Positions 1 through 5,391 of a stretch of DNA of 5,391 nucleotides are shown piece by piece; position 1 is the stretch's first letter; each line of letters opens with the position of its first letter. Origin of the DNA: Cytophagales bacterium (GTDB lineage Bacteria > Bacteroidota > Bacteroidia > Cytophagales > UBA9547); assembly GCA_025360395.1 (NCBI GenBank), contig JANYCH010000239.1, positions 1-5,391 on the forward strand, written 5' to 3'. The notes beneath the pieces were generated by a model. The model ran no database searches. It was not told the origin of the DNA and was given only the letters and a program-made list of their open reading frames with translations. Both the position numbers and the translations under genes were made by a program.

Positions 1-2
1 AG

Positions 3-674
3 ATGGTGCTTGAAGACATATCTTTTACTGAAGAAAATTACTTAAAGGCTATTTTCCACCTTTCTCAAAATGGTGAAAAAGATGTTTTTACAAATGACCT
101 TTCAGAACTGCTGAGCACAAAGCCTGCTTCTGTTACAGATATGTACAGAAAACTTGCCCAAAAAAACCTGATCAATTATGTAAAATATCAGGGAGTTTCT
201 TTGACTGAATCAGGCAAAACAAAGGCACTCCAGGTCGTAAGAAAACACAGGTTATGGGAAGTTTTCCTGGTAGAGAAATTAGATTTTCACTGGGATGAAG
301 TTCATGAAGTTGCTGAACAACTGGAACATATTAAATCCCCGCTTCTAATTAAACAATTAGATAAATTTTTAGGTTTTCCACAATACGATCCTCATGGCGA
401 CCCGATTCCGAATGAAACGGGCATCATGAACATAGAGAGGAAAAAATTATTATGTGAGGCAGAAATAGGTGAAAAAGGTTATGTAGTTGGTGTTCAGGAC
501 TCGAACCCCAAATTCTTAAAACACCTCGACAAGTTGGAAATTGGCCTCAAATGTTCAATAAAAGTATTAGATAAAATAGACTATGACGGTTCACTTGAAA
601 TTGAAGTTGATAAAAAAAGGAAAACAAGTATTTCACAACAAGTTGCGCAAAATATCTTTATCTCATGCGCATAA
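3..674 (+). CDS. mntR: DtxR/MntR-family metal-dependent transcriptional repressor
   Basis: Probable cytoplasmic metalloregulator that binds operator DNA when loaded with Mn(II) or Fe(II) and represses metal uptake genes. The 223 residues match full-length DtxR architecture: a winged helix-turn-helix at about 8-70 (recognition helix about 41-53, PASVTDMYRKL), a dimerisation and metal-binding domain at about 72-140 ending in the family-typical HGDPIP (131-136), and an SH3/FeoA-like domain at about 150-220. By eye alignment, the ligands H82, E86, H101, E105, E108 and H109 are present. E105 sits where DtxR has its Cys, as in MntR. The position of DtxR Met10 / MntR Asp8 is N12, so the metal site is not a plain copy of either model and specificity is uncertain. 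The ATG at 3 gives an N-terminus of the usual length, but only two bases lie upstream, so an earlier start and the promoter cannot be judged. It overlaps the next gene by 10 bp, implying one transcript. Confidence 0.9.
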   Translation: MVLEDISFTEENYLKAIFHLSQNGEKDVFTNDLSELLSTKPASVTDMYRKLAQKNLINYVKYQGVSLTESGKTKALQVVRKHRLWEVFLVEKLDFHWDEVHEVAEQLEHIKSPLLIKQLDKFLGFPQYDPHGDPIPNETGIMNIERKKLLCEAEIGEKGYVVGVQDSNPKFLKHLDKLEIGLKCSIKVLDKIDYDGSLEIEVDKKRKTSISQQVAQNIFISCA

Positions 675-1594
675 AGCATTACTTATCACGAATATTCTTC
701 CTGCTTTTAACCTTTAGCCAACTATTTTATTGCTGTCAAAATAATAGCGATAAAATAGAAGGGCTTTACATTGTAACGACTACAGGCCACATTGCCGATC
801 TCGTACGAAATGTGGCAGGGAATAAGGTGACCGTAATCCCACTGATGGGTGCAGGGGTAGATCCGCATCTCTATAAAGCTTCATTAAGTGATTTAAAGCA
901 ATTACAAAGTGCCGATTTGATTTTTTATAATGGCCTTCACCTGGAAGGTAAAATGGGAGAAGTATTTCACAAACTCAGTCGCACTAAAAAGGTATTTGCC
1001 GTAAGTGATGGGATCCTAAAAGATTCACTTTTAATGGTCGATGAAGAAAACCATATTCCAGACCCGCATATTTGGTTTGATGTAGAAATCTGGCAGTATT
1101 GCCTGGATAAAGTTTGTAAAGAATTAACTAAAGCCGACCCAGTAAATAAAGAGTATTATTTAAAAAATACATCCAGATACAGAGAAAAACTAAATGGCCT
1201 CAATAATTTTATTAAAACCCAATTTCAGTCTATTCAAAAAAAAGAAAGATTGCTGGTAACAGCCCATGATGCTTTCGGCTATTATGGAAGAAGATATGAC
1301 CTGGAAGTAATTGGCCTGCAAGGCATTTCTACACTTTCGGAATATGGATTAAATGAAATTACCACCCTTTCCAGAATGTTGGTTTCAAGAAAAGTAAAAG
1401 CTGTTTTTGTTGAAACTTCCGTTTCAGAGAAAGCAATACAGTCCGTAATTGAAGGGTGTAAGCAACAGGGACATATAGTAAAGATCGGAGGAAGTTTATA
1501 TTCTGATGCATTGGGAGCAGCAAATACACCAGAGGGCACCTATATTGGAATGCAGAAAGCGAACCTGAAATTGATAATTGAAGGATTGAAGTAA
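665..1594 (+). CDS. TroA/ZnuA-type metal ABC transporter substrate-binding lipoprotein
   Basis: Extracytoplasmic metal-binding component (SBP_bac_9, cluster A-I) that delivers Mn, Zn or Fe to an ABC permease. The 309 residues begin with a charged start and a hydrophobic signal segment (about 10-22), followed by adjacent cysteines C23 and C24, a loose lipobox consistent with lipid anchoring. Four ligand positions are visible: H68 (VDPHLYK), H135 (PDPHIWFD), H201 (TAHDAFGYYG) and D281 (LYSDALG). The H-H-H-D set is that of TroA; PsaA/MntC-type Mn proteins have Glu at the third position. The His/Asp-rich loop typical of ZnuA is absent. The tail (TPEGTYIGM, about 288-296) is also typical of the family. 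The ATG lies inside the end of the regulator gene (10-bp overlap, shifted frame) with no Shine-Dalgarno sequence, suggesting translational coupling. No ATPase or permease gene follows. Zn versus Mn versus Fe cannot be settled from sequence. Confidence 0.93.
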   Translation: MRIKHYLSRIFFLLLTFSQLFYCCQNNSDKIEGLYIVTTTGHIADLVRNVAGNKVTVIPLMGAGVDPHLYKASLSDLKQLQSADLIFYNGLHLEGKMGEVFHKLSRTKKVFAVSDGILKDSLLMVDEENHIPDPHIWFDVEIWQYCLDKVCKELTKADPVNKEYYLKNTSRYREKLNGLNNFIKTQFQSIQKKERLLVTAHDAFGYYGRRYDLEVIGLQGISTLSEYGLNEITTLSRMLVSRKVKAVFVETSVSEKAIQSVIEGCKQQGHIVKIGGSLYSDALGAANTPEGTYIGMQKANLKLIIEGLK

Positions 1595-1597
1595 CCC

Positions 1598-2773
1598 CTA
1601 TCCCAAAGAATGCAAAATCTTAAGTAAAAAGTCCTTCAATCCTGTCACTACAACGTTATCACCCTTTTTGTAAGTGGTGCTGGAAGGGGTCATAACAAAG
1701 TTTTGTGTACTTCCCAGATCTTCAATGCAGGAATAAAAACCTTTTGATACACTTGGTGCATCTGTATATTTAATTTCAATGCAGGCAATAGGTTTTATGC
1801 CCTTTACTATCACCACATCACATTCTGCCCCATTTTGTGTCCTGTAATAATAAATATCTGTACCGGCAGGCTTAAGCTGAAAAATTTGTTCGATAACATA
1901 ACTTTCCCAGGAGGTTCCCACGCCCGGATGCCCTTGCAAATCGTCCCAAGACGAAATATTTAAAAGTTTATGCAAAATCCCGGTGCTTCTTAAATAGACT
2001 TTAGGGGATTTAATCAATCGTTTTTTAGCATTTAGAAACCAGGGTTGTAACCTTCTTACCAAATAAGCCCCTTCCAGGTAATCCAAATACCGGCTTACAG
2101 TTGGCCCGGTTACACCAAGGGACCTTGCATAAGTTTCGGCACTCCAAATCCCCCCATTTCCATGAGCCAGCATTTTCCATAATTTTTGAACAAGAGATGC
2201 AGCTAAGTCAACGCCAAACAGAAAATTCAAATCCCTTTCTGCATAGGAATGGATAAAATTATCTGCCCAGGAATTATAAAACCGATCTGTTTTGGCTAAT
2301 AATGGCTCAGGAAAACCTCCACGGAACCAATGGGTGTTCATAGAGACTTCTGTCCCTTCCAATTCTTTGAGATTAATCTGACCTAATTCGGTATAAGCAA
2401 TCCTGCCAGCCAATGTCTGCGATACACCTTTTACTAAAGCTGGAGAAGCAGAGCCCAACAGCAAAAACCTTCCAGGTATTCGGTGAGAATCAATTGATGG
2501 CCTTAACCAGGTAAATAATTCTGGAATAGTTTGGACTTCATCAATTATGACACAATAGTCAAAGTAATTTTCTAAATAAGCATTTGCGTTGGTTTCAACC
2601 TTACTCTTGTCCCGTGGATCTTCCAAATCCAGGTAATGAACCTGCTTTTGCAGTTTGGCAGCCACTTGTCTGGCGAGGGTAGTTTTACCAACCTGCCGGG
2701 GACCCGTAATGGCCACTGCCGGAAAAAAACTTAGACTTTCGCACAAATCACTGTATAATATCCTGTCGAGCAT
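1598..2773 (-). CDS. AAA_14/DUF4143-family ATP-binding protein
   Basis: Single-gene P-loop ATPase of the AAA_14 plus DUF4143 type; the cellular role of this family is not established. It has 391 residues, the usual full length. Order: Walker A GPRQVGKTT (24-32), Walker B CVIIDEVQ (74-81; D78, E79), sensor-like LLLGSAS (104-110), a conserved RGGFPEPLL segment (151-159), AERDL (178-182), a winged helix at about 207-240 (SLGVTGPTVSRYLDYLEGAY), then DUF4143 with a PD-(D/E)XK-like core: E290, ECD (317-319) and EIK (333-335). The usual RDxG of the DUF4143 SPK-Y-RDxG motif reads RSTG here (262-265). The N-terminus MLDRILYSDL fits the family, supporting the ATG at 2773; no Shine-Dalgarno sequence is seen. 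The stop is 3 bp from the convergent lipoprotein gene. Parts of the gene look more GC-rich than the neighbours (32 of 60 bases at 2101-2160), a weak hint of separate origin. Two palindromic repeats lie directly upstream. Confidence 0.93.
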   Translation of the reverse strand: MLDRILYSDLCESLSFFPAVAITGPRQVGKTTLARQVAAKLQKQVHYLDLEDPRDKSKVETNANAYLENYFDYCVIIDEVQTIPELFTWLRPSIDSHRIPGRFLLLGSASPALVKGVSQTLAGRIAYTELGQINLKELEGTEVSMNTHWFRGGFPEPLLAKTDRFYNSWADNFIHSYAERDLNFLFGVDLAASLVQKLWKMLAHGNGGIWSAETYARSLGVTGPTVSRYLDYLEGAYLVRRLQPWFLNAKKRLIKSPKVYLRSTGILHKLLNISSWDDLQGHPGVGTSWESYVIEQIFQLKPAGTDIYYYRTQNGAECDVVIVKGIKPIACIEIKYTDAPSVSKGFYSCIEDLGSTQNFVMTPSSTTYKKGDNVVVTGLKDFLLKILHSLG

Positions 2774-2778
2774 AGAAA

Positions 2779-2817
2779 AACCAAGTAAATTTAAAGTACC
2801 ATTTTGATATTACTTGG
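2779..2817 (-). repeat. Palindrome-ended repeat, copy 1 (proximal to ATPase start)
   Basis: A 39-bp unit ending 5 bp before the ATPase start codon. On the plus strand its core begins CCAAGTAA (2781-2788) and ends TTACTTGG (2810-2817), a perfect 8-bp inverted repeat around a 21-bp AT-rich centre. Hand alignment with copy 2 gives 34 of 39 identical positions; the five differences all fall in the centre, so both arms and the asymmetric sequence beside them are conserved. It would overlap the transcription start and leader of the ATPase gene, suiting an operator (inference). An RNA hairpin in the leader is the alternative. Confidence 0.85.
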
Positions 2818-2818
2818 A

Positions 2819-2850
2819 TAAAGCTACACAATGTTTGCAATAGAACCAAG
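2819..2850 (-). promoter_or_regulatory. Candidate Bacteroidota-type promoter of the ATPase gene
   Basis: On the minus strand TAGCTTTA (2826-2819) matches the Bacteroidota -7 consensus TAnnTTTG at all defined positions but the last. CTTG (2850-2847), 20 bases upstream, could serve as the -33 TTTG element. If real, the -33 element lies inside the distal repeat, and transcription would start near 2813, inside the proximal repeat. Both repeats would then overlap promoter elements. This is a visual match to a short, degenerate consensus in AT-rich DNA. Confidence 0.35.
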
Positions 2851-2882
2851 TAAATTCAAAATAAGATTATGATATTACTTGG
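2844..2882 (-). repeat. Palindrome-ended repeat, copy 2 (distal)
   Basis: Second 39-bp copy, exactly 65 bp from the first and in the same orientation. The core has the same CCAAGTAA (2846-2853) and TTACTTGG (2875-2882) arms and the same 37-bp arm-to-arm length. The 26 bp between the units (2818-2843) are not repeated and contain the candidate -7 element. I saw no other full copy in the window and none at the 3' end of the ATPase gene, so the pair does not look like transposon ends. Confidence 0.85.
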
Positions 2883-2963
2883 TTTAAAAAGAATATTATT
2901 AGTAATAACTAATTGATTTACAATTAAAAATCATGATATTTAAAAATAACAATATAAATATAA
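2883..2963 (-). terminator. AT-rich spacer with possible weak terminator for the peptidase gene
   Basis: This 81-bp stretch is almost entirely A and T and holds no plausible gene. Reading downstream of the peptidase stop, it contains a 6-bp perfect stem (TAATTG/CAATTA, loop of 5; 2910-2926) and then a 5-bp stem (TTATT/AATAA, loop of 3; 2896-2908) followed by a T-rich run. Both stems lack G/C strength, so this is only a weak candidate for ending the DUF898-M48 transcript. Without termination, transcription would run into the repeats and the ATPase gene. Confidence 0.25.
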
Positions 2964-4067
2964 TTAAAAGTCAGTTTTACCGGTGTCTTTCAGTTGTTGA
3001 AATAATCCCAGTAAAAAAGCATGGTCTACATAAACAGGTTTCTCAATTTTGATCTTTTCGCTGATATTTTTCATCCTGTTTTCAGTTACAGGGTGGGTAC
3101 TCAAAAACTCAGGTATTAGATTGCCGGCTTCATTGCCCTTTTGAAGGTTTTCGAACAAAGAAATGATCCCTACAGGATTGACCGCATTCTTTACCATCGT
3201 TTTGTAACCCACATTGTCCGCCTCGGTTTCCAGGGTTCTTGAGTATGATAATTGGTGGATTTGATTGGCATTGTCAATGACAAGGGCAGTTATTCCACTT
3301 AAATCTCCGAATAGAATCGAAACCAACAAGTAACCAGACATACTTCTAAATATATGCTTAGTTGTATGTCTTTGAGTAACATGGCCAGCTTCATGTCCTA
3401 ATAGAGCAACCAGTTCTTCATATCGTTTCATGTCATTCAAAAGTGCGGTATAAACAACAATATGGCCTCCAGGCAATGCGAAAGCATTTTTAATTTTAGA
3501 ATCTACCACTGTTACCTGTAATGGATAATCAGTTTCAAAATCTATTTGCTTCAAAAAATTGTTTGCAACTTTAGTCCGTTTAACATCTACTTTCTCGGTC
3601 TTTATCATATTTTCATATAAAGACTCTCCCATTTTTATTTCATATTCCTTGGGGACCAAACTTACAGATTGTTCTGCGAGAAAAGGGAGTGCAAAAAAGT
3701 ACAGCAACAGGAACAATCCAATCACTGCTGCCGAAATAAAAGCAATTACTGCAATACCACTATGAACAATAGAATAACTTAACTTATCGAAACCAGACAC
3801 AGGAGGTTTAAATTTTACCCCAAAATCTGTAGACGTTATCTCAAGTACTTGCGAAGGATATTCTCCATAAGAAACCTGGACAACTTCCTTATCCGATTGC
3901 CGGTAATCTTTTATCAATGATGTTTTCCAGGTTTGGGTGCCGGAAATAACATCTTGAAATTTGGAATGAATAACCAAACGGTCAGGATATAAAATAACGG
4001 AAACAGGAATCGAAGCAGATGATTTCCCATCAAATAACTTTCCTTCGAAAATATTGGGTTCTGCCAT
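2964..4067 (-). CDS. Membrane-anchored M48 zinc metallopeptidase with DUF7092-like N-terminus
   Basis: Probable zinc endopeptidase with an envelope proteolysis or quality-control role. The 367 residues comprise a soluble N-terminal domain at about 5-95 (resembles DUF7092, with the IPVSVILYPDRLVIH strand at 20-34), a hydrophobic segment at about 103-130 that should span the inner membrane once, a linker, and an M48 domain at about 160-345. Catalytic features are HEAGH (225-229; zinc ligands H225 and H229, base E226), the third ligand E282 in ETEAD (280-284), NAFALPGG (194-201) and the downstream STHP (323-326). All key residues are intact, so it should be active. The single anchor predicts a periplasmic catalytic domain and a cytoplasmic N-terminal domain (inference). 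Its ATG directly abuts the TAA of the DUF898 gene, with a weak GGA about 12 bases upstream, so it is probably translated by coupling. Substrate unknown. Confidence 0.92.
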   Translation of the reverse strand: MAEPNIFEGKLFDGKSSASIPVSVILYPDRLVIHSKFQDVISGTQTWKTSLIKDYRQSDKEVVQVSYGEYPSQVLEITSTDFGVKFKPPVSGFDKLSYSIVHSGIAVIAFISAAVIGLFLLLYFFALPFLAEQSVSLVPKEYEIKMGESLYENMIKTEKVDVKRTKVANNFLKQIDFETDYPLQVTVVDSKIKNAFALPGGHIVVYTALLNDMKRYEELVALLGHEAGHVTQRHTTKHIFRSMSGYLLVSILFGDLSGITALVIDNANQIHQLSYSRTLETEADNVGYKTMVKNAVNPVGIISLFENLQKGNEAGNLIPEFLSTHPVTENRMKNISEKIKIEKPVYVDHAFLLGLFQQLKDTGKTDF

Positions 4068-5009
4068 TTAAACTATTCCAACATCAAGGATTCCGGCCAG
4101 GTCTTCTCCTAACGCATTCTTATAATTCTCTTCAGTTTGTATAATACCATCGAGATCCAGTTCACCCATTAATGTAACATGATTAAAGATAAATTTTAGT
4201 GTTCTTACTGTGGCCCAGGGAGAAGCCAATCCTAATGAAAATACTATAATTAAAAGATTTACCGCCATCAGTTTGAAAAAACCACCACCGCTAGCTGTTG
4301 ATCTTAATGAGACTTCATTTCCGTTTTGAGTTAGTACAATATTGTTTACATAATAGTTATATATGTCCTTCATCCACCAGAAAGCATATATGCCTAAAGT
4401 GATAATAGTGAAAAAATAGCCTTTGAAATTCATCCGAAAAAACTTAAATCCATCTCCATTATAACTAAATTCAACATTGCCCATCCTTAAATTTCCTAAA
4501 ACATAGCGACGGAGTTCCATTGCAAACCAGGCACCATATATCCCTAATGTTATAATAGACAATAGTGTTCCTTTGACAGAAATATTCATGATTTCCTTTA
4601 AATCACCACGATATCCAAAGTGTATCCCTCTCCAGGTTGTTCTGCTTGTGCGGTAACGCATGCTCGAATGGATTATAAAAGGTATAAACAACATCATAAA
4701 AAAGAAAAACAAGAACCCTCCAATAAATGGGTGGTGTGCTGTGCTTAGATAATAAAGTGAACCATAAGCTGCCCCAAGAACAAGGATTCCCAGGATCATG
4801 CCTTTTAACAATTCTAATCCTGTACCATGAAATGTAAACCTGCTACCTCCAAAATCGGTTTCACTAAAGGTGTACTTTAACACTGATGCCCTGGCCCAGG
4901 GATAGTAAATTCCTAGTGTCACAATTATTAAAAGTACGTTGACAATTTGAAGACTAAACAATTTTTGTCCACTTCCATGAAAGGAGAGGCTCTGACCTGA
5001 ATTTTGCAT
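4068..5009 (-). CDS. DUF898/YjgN-like polytopic membrane protein
   Basis: Inner-membrane protein of the DUF898 (YjgN) family, biochemical function unknown; 313 residues, shorter than the roughly 400 of E. coli YjgN. It is built from repeats of a hydrophobic helix ending in TLGIY-x-x-W, then a basic/aromatic stretch and a beta-like segment ending in F-x-x-x-G-x-G. Clear units are at about 28-64 (TLGIYYPW), 152-187 (TLGIYGAW), 202-241 (TLGIYAFW) and 256-288 (SLGLASPW). A fifth, degenerate unit at about 108-136 keeps the second half (RYRTSRTTWRGIHFGYRGD) but lacks the TLGIY motif. Likely membrane helices: about 19-37, 67-90, 96-114, 147-163, 196-212 and 246-265. The N-terminal FHGSGQKLF (10-18) fits the family start and supports the ATG at 5009; no Shine-Dalgarno sequence is visible. 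It is the first gene of the pair with the M48 peptidase, and their contiguity suggests a joint function (inference). Confidence 0.9.
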   Translation of the reverse strand: MQNSGQSLSFHGSGQKLFSLQIVNVLLIIVTLGIYYPWARASVLKYTFSETDFGGSRFTFHGTGLELLKGMILGILVLGAAYGSLYYLSTAHHPFIGGFLFFFFMMLFIPFIIHSSMRYRTSRTTWRGIHFGYRGDLKEIMNISVKGTLLSIITLGIYGAWFAMELRRYVLGNLRMGNVEFSYNGDGFKFFRMNFKGYFFTIITLGIYAFWWMKDIYNYYVNNIVLTQNGNEVSLRSTASGGGFFKLMAVNLLIIVFSLGLASPWATVRTLKFIFNHVTLMGELDLDGIIQTEENYKNALGEDLAGILDVGIV

Positions 5010-5038
5010 AAAAATTAATGTAGTAAGTGGTGAATAAT

Positions 5039-5066
5039 AAAAAAAGCAATATGCGGTATTTCCTTT
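5039..5066 (-). terminator. Possible weak intrinsic terminator after the DUF4249-like gene
   Basis: Reading on the minus strand, just after the upstream gene's stop, AAAG and AATA arms (separated by GA) can pair with TATT and CTTT arms (separated by G) around a CCGCA loop, followed directly by a run of T. The shape is that of an intrinsic terminator, but the stem is almost all A-T with an internal bulge. If functional it separates the DUF4249-like gene from the DUF898-M48 pair. I found no convincing promoter for that pair in the 67-bp gap. Confidence 0.28.
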
Positions 5067-5076
5067 AATCTTCCAA

Positions 5077-5391
5077 TTATCTAATTATGACTTTTTTATA
5101 CTCCATTCCATATCCGCAAAAGCTTCCTAATGCACCTTTTACATTAGATTTTAATTGTGCCGGGGTTGAAAACGGGCCATCACTATTCCTCGCTGAAAGA
5201 AAAGACTGCCAGAATTCATGCTCCTTCCGGCCAAACCTTGCAAAGTATACATTGACGGTATCACCTTCATTAAAATCCTGAAAATTATTGAATTCCCTTA
5301 ACTGATTATTAAGGGTTTCATCATCTAATAATCTTATTCTCTCTGAAGCACCCCAGCCAAGAAGGTTTGAATCTCTGAATAATGTATATCC
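5077..5391 (-). CDS. DUF4249-like lipoprotein, C-terminal part (5' end outside the window)
   Basis: An uninterrupted minus-strand frame of 104 codons plus TAA (5077-5079) enters from the right edge; the start lies outside. The peptide has a mixed, folded-protein composition with FRDSNLLGWGASER near the beginning, GDTVNVYFARFGRKEHEFW in the middle, and near the end NSDGPFSTPAQLKSNVKGAL followed by GSFCGYG. Late in their sequence, DUF4249 proteins of Bacteroidota have a 'gdtv-v' strand, then a helix with a conserved Trp/Tyr-Leu, a 'NPF-xP-x-x-x-SNi-gG-G-F-gY' motif, and a short tail; this fragment follows that pattern with Lys-Gly-Ala for Glu-Gly-Gly. DUF4249 proteins are secreted lipoproteins of unknown function, often encoded beside TonB-dependent receptors, so such a receptor gene may lie just outside the window. 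The family call is recognition by eye of the last third only; that the frame is coding is more certain than its family. Confidence 0.68.
   Translation of the reverse strand, partial: GYTLFRDSNLLGWGASERIRLLDDETLNNQLREFNNFQDFNEGDTVNVYFARFGRKEHEFWQSFLSARNSDGPFSTPAQLKSNVKGALGSFCGYGMEYKKVIIR

Noticed and set aside
1282..1539. Minus-strand open frame of 85 codons
   Set aside because: It lies wholly inside the metal-binding lipoprotein gene, whose conserved motifs (H201, D281) are encoded on the plus strand in the same stretch; the antisense peptide resembles nothing.
1742..1757. TTTTGATACACTTGG-like string inside the ATPase gene, resembling one arm of the upstream repeats
   Set aside because: It has no opposite arm nearby, needs a gap to align, and is explained by codons of the conserved protein; most likely chance.
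2779..2882. Repeats as terminal inverted repeats of a mobile element, or as a small CRISPR array
   Set aside because: Both copies lie on one side of the ATPase gene in the same orientation with no counterpart near 1598 and no transposase. Two units with one 26-bp spacer, internal palindromes and no cas genes do not make a CRISPR array.
2931..2938. Self-complementary TCATGATA region (ATCATGAT dyad) between the peptidase gene and the repeats
   Set aside because: An 8-bp dyad in very AT-rich DNA is expected by chance, has no loop for an RNA hairpin and no second copy.
3559..3765. Plus-strand open frame of 68 codons
   Set aside because: It is antisense to the membrane anchor and linker of the M48 peptidase; its hydrophobic look is a by-product of the complementary codons.
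5010..5076. Promoter for the DUF898-M48 pair
   Set aside because: TATTGCTT and TACATTAA are the nearest matches to TAnnTTTG on the minus strand, but neither combines a good core with a -33 element at proper spacing.
5087..5281. Plus-strand open frame of 64 codons
   Set aside because: The minus strand across the same bases stays open to the window edge and gives a protein-like sequence with DUF4249 features, so the plus-strand frame is a shadow.

Overview
The window looks like chromosomal DNA of a Bacteroidota member (flavobacterial or cytophagal type; I cannot place it further). The DNA is AT-rich, the start codons mostly lack a clear Shine-Dalgarno sequence, a DUF4249-type protein (a family almost confined to Bacteroidota) runs off the right edge, and one intergenic promoter candidate resembles the Bacteroidota TAnnTTTG type. 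I see no tRNA, rRNA, CRISPR array, insertion sequence or phage gene.

Layout. (1) 3-1594, plus strand: a two-gene metal-homeostasis operon, a DtxR/MntR-family repressor with a C-terminal FeoA-like domain overlapping by 10 bp a TroA/ZnuA-type metal-binding lipoprotein of an ABC importer. The importer's ATPase and permease do not follow; the next gene is convergent and starts its stop codon 3 bp later, so these parts must lie upstream of the window or elsewhere. (2) 1598-2773, minus strand: a stand-alone AAA_14/DUF4143 ATPase (P-loop ATPase, winged helix, PD-(D/E)XK-like C-terminus). Its upstream region carries two near-identical 39-bp palindrome-ended repeats, 65 bp apart, bracketing a candidate promoter. 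This is the least explained structure in the window. (3) 2964-5009, minus strand: a tightly coupled pair, a DUF898/YjgN-like polytopic membrane protein followed, with its TAA touching the next ATG, by a membrane-anchored M48 zinc metallopeptidase with a DUF7092-like N-terminal domain. (4) 5077-5391, minus strand: the last 104 codons of a gene cut by the window edge, whose C-terminus resembles DUF4249 lipoproteins.

How they work together: the regulator probably senses intracellular Mn, Fe or Zn and controls uptake through the binding lipoprotein. The DUF898-M48 pair is probably an envelope module, with the peptidase domain facing the periplasm. The AAA_14 ATPase has no functional link to its neighbours and looks like an independent, possibly self-regulated, accessory gene. 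Best second looks: the repeats upstream of the ATPase, the coupled DUF898-M48 pair with its five-fold internal repeat, and the missing ABC transporter partners.
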